A DNA stretch of 64,000 nucleotides from Trichomonas vaginalis G3 (taxonomy: Eukaryota > Parabasalia > Trichomonadida > Trichomonadidae): NCBI RefSeq assembly GCF_026262505.1, contig NC_067205.1, forward strand, positions 2,418,001 through 2,482,000. Reading direction: 5' to 3'. Of the stretch, positions 20,171 through 28,743 are shown piece by piece. Under the pieces are notes generated by a model. That model searched no databases and was not told the origin of the DNA. It saw only the letters and a program-made list of their open reading frames with translations. The first letter of the stretch is position 1, and each line of letters starts with the position of its first letter. Both the position numbers and the translations under genes were made by a program.

Positions 20171-21760
20171 TCATTGAACTCTATACCATGCGAATACAGT
20201 CATAAATGGTGGCATGTATTCTTTACTTTGTCCCGTTGTTTGTGTATATCCTGAAACGAAATGTGTATGGTTTCCTTCTCCCTGAGTGTCACTCCAGTAA
20301 CAATTTATAGCAAACTTAACGTCGTCTTTAACATCATATCCTTTACCTTTTGTCATTCCTGACCAATCCCAATATCTATGCTTATGCCAATCCGCTTGAG
20401 ATGTACTTAAATCTATGTAGTGACTGTGTGCAGGTAAATTTTCACCTGAAATCGTTTTACTTCCTCCTGTTTCCTTTGAAGAGTTTGCACAATACAAAAA
20501 CCTGTCAACTATTTGTTCCCATGCACCAACACCAAACATTACTTGAGGACCTCTTGCATCCATAGATGTATAAATAGAACCTACTGGGTTCATTAAATCA
20601 AACATATGAGATATTATAGGATTGTCTCTTTTGAACTTAAAATATAGTGTAACTATTTCAGGTTTCTTCTGGTTTGTGTCAGAATATTTTTTATAATATA
20701 ATCTTATGTTTTCAGGGTAGGTAAAATCTTGACTATAATATTTATTTCTGTCATCTGTATAATAATATACTATTCTCGTTTTTTCTATTGCATTATATCT
20801 TTTATATCTATAATAATCTAAATATAATGTTAACTTTTGTTCATCTACATGTGGTGTTCTGACATCATCTCCATAGTCATAATAATATGGTGCTGGAGCC
20901 GGGTCAGGCAATGTCATATCTGCCATTTCATAAACTCTTAAATATTTCTTTTGTTCGTCTCCATATAAGTTTAAGTAACAGTTGTTGTCTAATGGAACTT
21001 TAACTTGTGTTCCATCATTCTTTATATAGCCTACATACATTTCATTGTTATTTTTCGGAATGAGTTTACACCGTGTACCATTTTTTAAGGAGTGTACAAA
21101 CTCCCATCTAAAATATTTGTTTTCTTCATAGACAGAAACATCCCCAACAATAGTTTCAATATTTTTTGTTCCTATCAAACTTTGGTATATTTCGTTAACA
21201 TATGTTTTATCCACCTTCTTCTCTAACTCATCGTTAACATATGTTTTATCCGCTTTAAGGTCTAAACATCCTGAAACCCATCCTGTATCGGCTTTAGTTT
21301 TTAAAATCTTTGATGTCCATTCATGATACCATTCAACCCTTTCTTTAATTTCATTATCTTTTTCATCAACATATTCCTTATCCGCCCTCTTCATTATGTC
21401 ATTTAGGAAACCTTCTATGAATTCCTCATTTAAATTAAATCTTCCAATCTTCAAAACTTTAGGAAATGCATTTAATGCGTAATATCTCTGTTCTTCTGGT
21501 GGAATTGATGTTATATCATCCGTTATACCTTTAATTTTTGAATTCATAAATAAAATTTCTTTTATATTTGATATCACTGCACCACCCTTGCAAACGAATT
21601 CGAAATGTTCATTTTTCAATACTATCTCCAAATCTCCATATTTCAACCTTTGCGTTTGTTCTGCCGTCTTTGAATTATATGCATATATGGCGTATGTAAT
21701 GGTCTGAAGGACCTGGGTGCTTTGTGCCTTAAGTTGTTGTGGTTGCTGTTGTTTAATCAT
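20171..21760 (-). CDS. Fibre protein with tail-collar-like tip, 529 residues
   Basis: A whole reading frame. The N-terminus (about 1-130) is globular or capsid-anchoring. Residues about 130-200 carry KADKTYV/KVDKTYV shaft repeats. The middle part is specific to this element (tyrosine-rich, DYYRYKRYNAIEKTR). From about residue 395 the collar tip starts at NPVGSIYTSMDARGP, with DRFLYCANSS, GGSKTISGENLPAHSH and the end PPFMTVFAWYRV. Phage collar/baseplate tips share these motifs, so the role is most likely host attachment. The shaft and tip DNA is close to identical with the fibre of element A, whereas the middle differs, indicating recombination between element families. Confidence 0.85.
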   Translation of the reverse strand: MIKQQQPQQLKAQSTQVLQTITYAIYAYNSKTAEQTQRLKYGDLEIVLKNEHFEFVCKGGAVISNIKEILFMNSKIKGITDDITSIPPEEQRYYALNAFPKVLKIGRFNLNEEFIEGFLNDIMKRADKEYVDEKDNEIKERVEWYHEWTSKILKTKADTGWVSGCLDLKADKTYVNDELEKKVDKTYVNEIYQSLIGTKNIETIVGDVSVYEENKYFRWEFVHSLKNGTRCKLIPKNNNEMYVGYIKNDGTQVKVPLDNNCYLNLYGDEQKKYLRVYEMADMTLPDPAPAPYYYDYGDDVRTPHVDEQKLTLYLDYYRYKRYNAIEKTRIVYYYTDDRNKYYSQDFTYPENIRLYYKKYSDTNQKKPEIVTLYFKFKRDNPIISHMFDLMNPVGSIYTSMDARGPQVMFGVGAWEQIVDRFLYCANSSKETGGSKTISGENLPAHSHYIDLSTSQADWHKHRYWDWSGMTKGKGYDVKDDVKFAINCYWSDTQGEGNHTHFVSGYTQTTGQSKEYMPPFMTVFAWYRVQ

Positions 21761-21784
21761 TTATTATGATTTAAAAATAAATAT

Positions 21785-22493
21785 TTAATCCGTTATCTCA
21801 TCAGCTATTTTCTCTATTTGAAATTGCCATAATATTTCATTCATGAATTCTAAATCACAATCAAATAGGTCAGTTACTCTAAATTTAATATTTGATAAAT
21901 CTTTTGAATGAAGAATAAATGAATTCCCGGATAATTGAAACGGATATGATAAAGAAAATGTGTTTAAGTTGATGGATAAAATGTTTTGTATTGATGGGTA
22001 AGAGTTAGGGTCTAATGTTTGATGTGAAAATCTCATTGGGGTATTAACTTTATCACATTTGATTAAAATGAAATTGGAACCAGTGTCAGAATACAAAACA
22101 TCCCCAACATCTTTTTCAAAATTTAATATCCCAACAATGAACGAAATGAGGAGTACAAAATTTAATTTTCAGCGGGAATTTAATAAGGTTATTTATTTCA
22201 TCAAGTTCAAAAAGTTTATCAGGTTTTGATTTAAAATTTTCTTCATACCATACGATAAATGATTCATTTAAATAACTTAAAATCATGTTAATATCCCATT
22301 TCACTATCACATTATTTATATACATATCATACGTTTTTTCATGGTCATCTTTAATAAATGATATATAATCTGAAGGGTCTAAAAGAATGGGATTAAATTT
22401 ACCACTCACAGAAACGAGAGTAACATTATAAATTCCGCTAACTGTTAAATTTAATTCACAACTATTATTCGAAATAATATTGATAATTGACAT
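21785..22493 (-). pseudogene. Penton-like minor capsid protein region of Polinton C (probably broken)
   Basis: A stretch of about 235 codons coding throughout. The second half reads LNTFSLSYPFQLSGNSFIL then KDLSNIKFRVTDLFDCDL. This resembles the end of the 268-residue protein of the B elements (NNTFSAGLPIVHSNAEFSA ... LANINLTLVDANFVPVKL), and the first parts of both have beta-rich character. The pattern LxNIxxxLxDxxxxxxxL is common in minor capsid (penton-type) proteins of Polinton-like viruses. The region has about one break. It lies between the fibre and the divergent 22513-22992 gene. Confidence 0.55.
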
Positions 22494-22512
22494 TTTTATT
22501 ACGATTAAAAAT

Positions 22513-22992
22513 ATGGTAAAGCGTTATTTTCCAGTGATAAATAAAACTAGGATAAGATTACCTCAAGAATTCATAAATTCAACGAATAAGAAATTCATTC
22601 ATGTTATAAATTTTAGTGTTTTCAGAAAATATGAGTCGATGTCATATTCATCAACGGGTTATATTTCACTTCATTCAAATTTAGTTCAATCAAACCCATA
22701 TAATGACCATTTCATAAGATTTTCAGATGGTATTAAAAATGCAATTGATAGATTAAAATATGAACAGATTGACAATATCGAATTTTTGGAATTTTGGTTT
22801 AAATATCCCGATGGAAAAAAGATTGAAGTTAAAGATAAAGCTGATACTATAACAAAAACAATTACAATAACTGATCCAGATAGTGGGAAACAAAAAGAAA
22901 TAAAACAAACGATAGAAACTGGTGAAAGGTCAATTATTATTGATTATGATTCAAAGGATTATTATTCGATAATGTTAATGCTTGAATATTAA
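22513..22992 (+). CDS. Hypothetical virion-type protein, 159 residues
   Basis: The start MVKRYFPVINKTRIRLP at 22513 is preferred over an upstream ATG that overlaps the divergent neighbour. The protein is beta-rich (FIHVINFSVFRKYESMSYSS) with a threonine/lysine-rich loop (KADTITKTITITDPDSGK) and a hydrophobic C-terminal strand (YYSIMLMLEY). It is one of the few rightward genes in the right half of C; its end overlaps the end of the next leftward gene by four bases. Function unknown; a capsid cement or penton partner is possible. Confidence 0.5.
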   Translation: MVKRYFPVINKTRIRLPQEFINSTNKKFIHVINFSVFRKYESMSYSSTGYISLHSNLVQSNPYNDHFIRFSDGIKNAIDRLKYEQIDNIEFLEFWFKYPDGKKIEVKDKADTITKTITITDPDSGKQKEIKQTIETGERSIIIDYDSKDYYSIMLMLEY

Positions 22993-23687
22993 ATAGCCTT
23001 AACAAAGAATTTTTCAAGTGATATTTTATATTCATCAACTATTTTATTATAAATATCATTATATGTTAAATGAAGTTCAGTTGTTGTTCCGTTCTTTGAT
23101 ATCTTAATTGTGCTAATATCCTTTATAGGATTTATTTTTGCAACTGTTCCGCAGCATGAAACCTCATCATCTATGAAAAATTGAATCTTAACGTCTGAAT
23201 CTTGAACATCACAAAGAATGGCGATAATGTGAATTAAAGATTCATAAGGTAAAATAATTAAACCTGATTGGTCAATTAAATTTATTATTGAATCATAATT
23301 ATTAATTATTATATCACGGTAAATTTTCATTAATTCAGAATTAATGTCTATTTTATATGGCGCATTGCGACTGGAATCGTAGATTCCTGGGTTCTCGATG
23401 TTTGATGAAAGAGGTGGGGGGTATGTTGGATAAGTGGGAATTTCAACAGGTTCTTTACCGGGTTCAGATAAAATGATTGGGTCTCCATCTTCTTTATTTT
23501 GCTCCTCCTCCTTTTTTGGTAAGTCACGAGTTAATAAATTGGACTGTGTTGCTGACCTTGTTAATTCAGGGCTAACATTAACTTTAACATTTTGAATAAT
23601 TCGTGATTTATCATCATTTACGTTATAACCAACCGTAATCTCTGCTTTTGCGTTAGTGTTCTTTTGACTAGTGAAACGTCTTCTCAT
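22989..23687 (-). CDS. CCG-motif virion protein, 232 residues
   Basis: The N-terminus is basic (MRRRFTSQKN), followed by a disordered acidic and proline-rich part (EIPTYPTYPPPLSS). The C-terminal domain contains SCCGTVAKINPIKDISTIKI and ends YKISLEKFFVKAI. The B elements encode a counterpart (56356-56936) with the same layout: basic start, PTYPE linker, helical part, ACCGV-type motif and a similar last strand (DDHNISLKF). The shared gene suggests a conserved virion component. A role cannot be named from sequence. Confidence 0.6.
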   Translation of the reverse strand: MRRRFTSQKNTNAKAEITVGYNVNDDKSRIIQNVKVNVSPELTRSATQSNLLTRDLPKKEEEQNKEDGDPIILSEPGKEPVEIPTYPTYPPPLSSNIENPGIYDSSRNAPYKIDINSELMKIYRDIIINNYDSIINLIDQSGLIILPYESLIHIIAILCDVQDSDVKIQFFIDDEVSCCGTVAKINPIKDISTIKISKNGTTTELHLTYNDIYNKIVDEYKISLEKFFVKAI

Positions 23688-23771
23688 TTATAATTGAATA
23701 AAAAAAAGAAAAATATATTTAAAGTTTTATTTAGTTGTTACGGTAATATCCCAAGGTTCATCATTGTTTGC

Positions 23772-24671
23772 TTATACTTTCTTTGTAACTGCACCAATTA
23801 TGTTATTGATATTGCTTTGAGTTTCTTCCAGTCTTATTTTATCATTTACAATATCTTTAATCATTTCATTACATGCATTCTTAAAACCATCTGATTTTTC
23901 TAATTTACGTCTATCACTTTCTTTAATTAAATCAAAGTTATAACCTTGTTGAGAATAAAGTGGTTTCTTTATCAATTCCTTGAACGCTTCTGAAAGTGAA
24001 GATGAAGAAATTCTTGCCACTTGAATTGGTTTAAATTCTGCTTTCATTGCTTCTTTCTGTTCATTGAACACTGGATCGAATAAAGCAACTTTAAAGAATT
24101 TCTTAGCTGGAATTTCAGGTCTAATATTTGCATATTGACCATCAAACTGATTAACATATCGTGGTAATCCATCCGGTCCCTCTTCAACAGCATTTAATTC
24201 TTCATTGAAATAAGAATATGGATTATAACGGTATGAATTAATTGGACCATTTTCACCTTCTCCAATGTATTGTTTAACAGCTTTTCCATTTTCATCAAAT
24301 TGCATAGGATAACGTTCATTATATGCTTTACGTTTAGGATAATCAGTTATAGTTAATTTATAACCATTTATGACTTTAATATTACCTTGACCATCAGTAA
24401 CGAAAACTTCATTTATACCATCAGGTTTTCCATTTGGACCCGTAATGTCTGCTTCGTGTGCTTCCCAATTTGGACCATGACGTTTGGCATATGCTTGAGC
24501 TTCTGGTAATGTTAAAACGTTTCTCATTTGTTTAACATCTTTTTGAAGACCAGCAACAATATGAACTAATTCTTTCATTCCATCAGGAACTTTCATAGTT
24601 CTATTATATGCACCCTTTTTGTTTGTCCCTTGTTTTAATGGAACCTGTAGAAGATTTGCTATTTCTGTCAT
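23772..24671 (-). CDS. Hypothetical structural protein, 299 residues
   Basis: A whole frame beginning [19 protein letters not shown]. The central segment [19 protein letters not shown] and [16 protein letters not shown] is tyrosine/glycine-rich and extended. The C-terminal part is helical with coiled-coil character ([20 protein letters not shown]). No membrane span or enzymatic motif is seen. It sits directly next to the packaging ATPase in the same direction, where Polintons usually carry capsid and maturation genes. I considered a maturation protease but found no Cys/His catalytic pattern. Confidence 0.55.
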   Translation of the reverse strand: MTEIANLLQVPLKQGTNKKGAYNRTMKVPDGMKELVHIVAGLQKDVKQMRNVLTLPEAQAYAKRHGPNWEAHEADITGPNGKPDGINEVFVTDGQGNIKVINGYKLTITDYPKRKAYNERYPMQFDENGKAVKQYIGEGENGPINSYRYNPYSYFNEELNAVEEGPDGLPRYVNQFDGQYANIRPEIPAKKFFKVALFDPVFNEQKEAMKAEFKPIQVARISSSSLSEAFKELIKKPLYSQQGYNFDLIKESDRRKLEKSDGFKNACNEMIKDIVNDKIRLEETQSNINNIIGAVTKKV

Positions 24672-24711
24672 GTTTAATTATAAATAAAAAATAAAAATTA
24701 ATTATAAAAAG

Positions 24712-25539
24712 TTAATCAAATTTAATGGAACCTTTATTTAAATCAACTATTATTTTTCCATGTTCTCCTAATTGTTGATATTGTGTGTAAAGTTCATTAA
24801 TGCTCATTGGTAAATTCACTTGATAAAGCATAACGTTCAACTGTTGACGACTAAAACCACTGAAAATGAAAAGTGTTGATAGATTTGATTTAATGTTTGT
24901 GCTTAATGCTTTGAAATATTGAACAGCCATAAAGAATGAACACTGAATGTGTCGACATTGAGTTAATAATTGATTAAAATATGATTTCTCATTAGTTATT
25001 AGTTTTGATTTCACGGCATCATCTAGAAAAATTAGTGAATGCAAAAATTCTTTATCAAAATTTGAAATAGAAAGTGTTTCAAATAATTCATCCCGTTGTT
25101 TATCAATAATTTTATCCTCTAATCCTTGCTTCTTGATTGTATTATATAATTCTTTATACATTAAAAAGTTTTTTAAATAATCTTCTGCTTCTTCTTGTGA
25201 TAAATAAATAATTGGAATTTTGATTAAATGCTTTAAAGATTCAAATGTATCATCTGAAGGTGAACCTGAACGGTTGATATAAATTAACACATGTGAATAG
25301 GGTGAAGTGTTAGCAATAATGATAATTTGTTTTAATATCGTTAATGTTTTACCTTTATTTTGTTTACCAATTGCTGCAGTGATTGAATTTAAATAACATT
25401 CAGAATATGGAATTTTCATTAATTTTTCCTTAGATAGAGCATTTCTATTATCACTCAATGCTTCATTAATCATATCATCTACGTATGTATTATATACTCC
25501 TGCTAATTCTTCATAAGGAGTGGATGAATTTAAATCCAT
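24712..25539 (-). CDS. A32/FtsK-like DNA-packaging ATPase, 275 residues
   Basis: Packaging motor of Polinton C. The Walker A-type loop GKQNKGKTLTIL is near residue 58, preceded by a hydrophobic strand, and the Walker B strand LIFLDDAV is near residue 170. The arginine/sensor region QCRHIQCSFFMAVQYFKAL follows. Length and motif spacing fit the small packaging ATPases of Polintons and virophages that drive DNA into preformed capsids. It is adjacent to the capsid genes and looks whole. The start after TTTATTTTTGATTAAATG matches the element promoter pattern. Confidence 0.85.
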   Translation of the reverse strand: MDLNSSTPYEELAGVYNTYVDDMINEALSDNRNALSKEKLMKIPYSECYLNSITAAIGKQNKGKTLTILKQIIIIANTSPYSHVLIYINRSGSPSDDTFESLKHLIKIPIIYLSQEEAEDYLKNFLMYKELYNTIKKQGLEDKIIDKQRDELFETLSISNFDKEFLHSLIFLDDAVKSKLITNEKSYFNQLLTQCRHIQCSFFMAVQYFKALSTNIKSNLSTLFIFSGFSRQQLNVMLYQVNLPMSINELYTQYQQLGEHGKIIVDLNKGSIKFD

Positions 25540-25563
25540 TTAATCAAAAATAAATTTATAATT

Positions 25564-27200
25564 TTAAACATTTCTATTCATCAATATTTCATCATATGAA
25601 CTTCTATACTGTGGTGGTGTACCTGTTGGATGATATTTCAAACCTTCATCCGGTGTCCATGTCCAATACGTAGTCCTAGTAAACCAAACCTGAGGAGGAT
25701 TTGTCACCTTTGAACAGTAAGTGTCATTTTCACCCTGAATGATTGGATAAGCTTTCACTTGTACTGTAACTTGTGAGTTGAAAGTTTCTAATCCATCAAA
25801 GAATATACCCGCTCCATCACGTTGAACTGGAATAGTGCATAAGAATGAAGTTTGGTCTTTCCATGTTCTAGCTAATGGTGTGCCATTATCATCATTCAGT
25901 GGTCTAGTTAATGAGTCCTCGTATTCTTCCGTGCATTCATTCACTCCATCTAAATCAGAAGCTTGAAGCATACGTGTAAAGAATATGTCGCCCACTGTGG
26001 TCATCGCTTGATCGGGGAAGTTTCTGAATCTATAGTGACCTGAAGACCTCGAAGCATTGGATTTTCTAAAACTGTTCTTTGCATTGCATTCTTTGGAAAT
26101 GTTAACACAACATCTGTAACATTATGAAGAGCGTATGAGAAATCTGAGCTAATACCTTCAGGAGTGATGCAACCTCCATTTAGTGAACGAACGTCAATAT
26201 GTTGAGCTGGAATCATGAATGGATCTTCCTTACTAATAAACGTGGTATTGCTTTAACTGATTCTTCAATTAAACCGTATCCTGGTGTAATGCATTTATCC
26301 TCTAAAACTTCCATCTTTGTGCATGAAATAATAACGTCATCAACTGTTGCGTCAGCAGATGTAGCGGCTAAGCTTGTAATTAATTTGGCAGGAAGTCCGA
26401 TTTGTTGGAATTTGCGATCATATTTATAAACATGATTCATAATCTTTTCATAATTTTCATCAGTTATCTTTTCATAAACGTAATTTTGTAAATCAGCAAC
26501 TCTTAACGGGTCAACCTGACAAAATACTAAAGTATCCCTGAAAACATAATATTTAAGAATGATATCACCAAATGATTTAGGATAATCATCGAACGCCTGA
26601 AATGCTAACAAATCATTTACCGGAATAATCATATCAAAAGTGACATCAACTTCTTCATTTGCTTTCTTGAAAACTTCTGAAGGGTCAATATATTTACCAC
26701 ATACTGAGTTATCATATTTTTGAACATTATTATATAACGAATGAACAAACTTTTTAACTTTCCTTTCTGATTTCGGTTTATATGTTGCAAATGCAAAGAT
26801 TCACGGGCGCAATCCATCTGAAGATAACCGGCATCACCTCTTTCAGTTTCTACTTCTAATTGTTTAAAGTTTGATTTGATGATTTGTAACCAACGAATAA
26901 ACGCATGCATTTAAAAGCGGCATCACATGTGAAAGCTTTATTTGAAACTAGAGTTGCTTTAACTTTGCGTTTAATATATGTGTCACCTAATTGGTTCACA
27001 TCATGAGCTGGATTTGTAATTCTTAAATGAGTTTGTTTATCATCAAAATATGGAGCATCAGAGTCATAGCATGAACTTTCAAGTTCTCTATAATATCTTC
27101 TACCGTCATTCTTTGCGAATATTTCATTTATCTTTTCGAATGAATGAAACACATTTCCATTAATCGGTTTGGTGTTTGGCACTAAATAGTTAGTCGTCAT
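25564..27200 (-). pseudogene. Major capsid protein region of Polinton C (broken, several breaks)
   Basis: A coding region of about 545 codons, the size of a double-jelly-roll capsid protein. It starts MTTNYLVPNTKPING after a T-rich promoter-like stretch. The segment IPVNDLLAFQAFDDYPKSFG with KYYVFRDTLVFCQVDP corresponds to VPLSSFLIFRFLRYLPNWAG with SKNNLVIAPTQDP in the B-element capsid protein, a landmark of Polinton capsids. Position next to the packaging ATPase agrees. The region carries several breaks and is treated as a fossil capsid gene. Confidence 0.7.
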
Positions 27201-27269
27201 TTATTAATAAATAAAAAATCAAAATTAAAAGATGAAAATGAATTTTTAATTTTAATGAAATAATCAACT

Positions 27270-27425
27270 ATGGCTGCAGGATTCTTTAAAAAATTATGGG
27301 ATAAAGTAAAAAGAGGAGCGCATAAAGTTTGGGAAACATTGAAAAAAGGAGCAAATTGGATATTTAAGAATAAAGAAGCAATTAGTGACGTTGCTGAATC
27401 AATAAACCAAAAGCCGCCCCAATAA
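27270..27425 (+). CDS. Small amphipathic basic peptide, 51 residues
   Basis: A short frame: MAAGFFKKLWDKVKRGAHKV, then tryptophan- and lysine-rich helix, ending NQKPPQ. The first eleven residues are identical to those of the oppositely oriented 78-residue peptide at 27507-27743. Such amphipathic Trp/Lys helices resemble membrane-active virion peptides (adenovirus pVI type). It is convergent with its relative; 81 bases separate the two stops. Confidence 0.6.
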   Translation: MAAGFFKKLWDKVKRGAHKVWETLKKGANWIFKNKEAISDVAESINQKPPQ

Positions 27426-27506
27426 GAGAAATTTAAATAAAGGAGAAAAAGTTTATCAAAGACTACAACCGATACTAAGATAAAAATAATATTTATTTAT
27501 TTTCCA

Positions 27507-27743
27507 CTATCTACCTCCTATTTTATTAAGTATTCCTTCAGCTATTCCACCAATTGCGTTACCTGCTTGTGCTCCCATCGCCGGATTACCTGCTTTAGTA
27601 CCTAATACTCCACCTATGATAGTTCCTGCCGTTTTCGCTACTGGTGCCAAAAAGTTTGCAATGGGTTTAATAATCTTTTTATGAACCCAACCCGCAGCTT
27701 TCTTAATTCCATCCCATAATTTTTTAAAGAATCCTGCCGCCAT
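27507..27743 (-). CDS. Small amphipathic/glycine-rich virion-type peptide, 78 residues
   Basis: The N-terminal amphipathic helix (MAAGFFKKLWDGIKKAAGWV) is followed by a hydrophobic stretch (FLAPVAKTAGTIIGGVLGT) and a glycine/alanine tail (GNAIGGIAEGILNKIGGR). Resembles membrane-interacting minor virion proteins; by analogy it could disrupt host membranes on entry or line the capsid. It is paired with the rightward peptide at 27270-27425, which shares its N-terminus, and is similar in style to the 80-residue peptide of element A. Confidence 0.6.
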   Translation of the reverse strand: MAAGFFKKLWDGIKKAAGWVHKKIIKPIANFLAPVAKTAGTIIGGVLGTKAGNPAMGAQAGNAIGGIAEGILNKIGGR

Positions 27744-27809
27744 TTCTGATTTAATATTAATTAAAAAATATATTTCATCACTTATATTCTAATTTTTATT
27801 TAATGATAA

Positions 27810-28118
27810 ATGAAACCGATTTTAAAAATAAATGAAACAGAGGAGGAAGAAATAAATGAAAGTGAAAATGTTCAACAAAAAATAAATGTTGTTAAACCAA
27901 TTACTGAAATAAAAATTTTTTCATCTGTTGAAGAATTTAATGACTATTATGCTAACAATAAAAAATTATTTGAAGAATTGACAACGTGTAAATTGAATAA
28001 AATGTTTAAAGTTGATGGATTCAAAATTTCAAAAATAAAAGGAGTGGTTAGTTTGAAATCTATTCCTCAATCAAGAATCACCTCATTAATGAAAATTGAT
28101 GATTTAACAAAAGAATAG
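27810..28118 (+). CDS. Hypothetical acidic protein at right end of Polinton C, 102 residues
   Basis: The ATG follows CTAATTTTTATTTAATGATAA. The protein has an acidic N-terminus (ETEEEEINESENVQQ), then a compact domain (KIFSSVEEFNDYYANNKKLF ... MFKVDGFKISKIKGVVS). No family recognised. It lies between the small amphipathic peptide genes and the right inverted end; similar charged stretches continue for a few dozen codons past its stop. Confidence 0.45.
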   Translation: MKPILKINETEEEEINESENVQQKINVVKPITEIKIFSSVEEFNDYYANNKKLFEELTTCKLNKMFKVDGFKISKIKGVVSLKSIPQSRITSLMKIDDLTKE

Positions 28119-28411
28119 AAGAGATTGAAGAAAGAATGAATCAAATAATTGATTTCATAAATTCAAATAATCATTAGTTTCTTAAAGTTCTATGTTGAAC
28201 TCATCAAATTCTTCTTCATCATTACCATTACTCTTTCAACTCTATCTTTTGATAGTCTTGCGTTTAATTTTTCGTAAGAAGTTTATTTTTTAAAAATTTT
28301 TAAAGTTTATTTTTTTATTTCATTATGGTAGTGAATCTTTTATTCATGAAAATAATTATTTCTAATTTCTTTTACTCGTTTATGAGGTCTTTGATTATGA
28401 CTCCATTGATT

Positions 28412-28737
28412 CCATTCAGTTATTCAACAATGTTTAATTAATCGCGGAATATCTGACATCATCTATATATATATAGCTTCTTTTATAAAAGATAAAAAAA
28501 TTATTTTAAAATTAATGTTAATTTTTTAAAATGTGTTTATGTTTGGGCTGAGTGTAAATGTCTTACAATTTTGAAAATTTTTTAAATCTTGATTTATTCA
28601 AAAACGTAAGAATAAAAACCGTAAGAATCATACATTTTTTACTTCATATGTTAAAAAAAATGATACAAAATCGTTCTATATTGTATGAATTCTTACATTT
28701 ACAAAAAAAGTCACAAAACCCGCACATATATACTACT
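28412..28737 (-). repeat. Right terminal inverted repeat of Polinton C
   Basis: Complement of the left end, over 99% alike by eye (one substitution and one two-base length difference in an AT tract). The open frame at 28558-28773 lies within it and is not a gene. Confidence 0.95.
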
Positions 28738-28743
28738 ACCGAT
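28738..28743 (+). repeat. Target-site duplication, right copy (ACCGAT)
   Basis: Direct copy of 10060-10065 immediately outside the right end of Polinton C. Confidence 0.9.

Larger units (their letters stand above)
10066..28737. mobile_element. Polinton/Maverick C, complete boundaries, 18.7 kb
   Basis: The element begins AGTAGTATATATG and ends with its complement. It has inverted ends of about 325 bp (10066-10389 and 28412-28737) and lies between two copies of ACCGAT. AG termini and a 6-bp target duplication are hallmarks of Polintons. Gene content agrees: protein-primed polymerase B, retroviral-type integrase, primase-helicase, packaging ATPase, capsid proteins and a fibre. Left genes mostly read rightward and right genes leftward. 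The two ends differ at only about two places, so the insertion is young, yet the polymerase and major capsid genes and probably one or two others are broken; roughly eight to ten breaks overall. Confidence 0.95.

Noticed and set aside
23772-24671. Adenain-type maturation protease
   Set aside because: No His-Asp/Glu-Cys arrangement could be seen; the protein looks structural.
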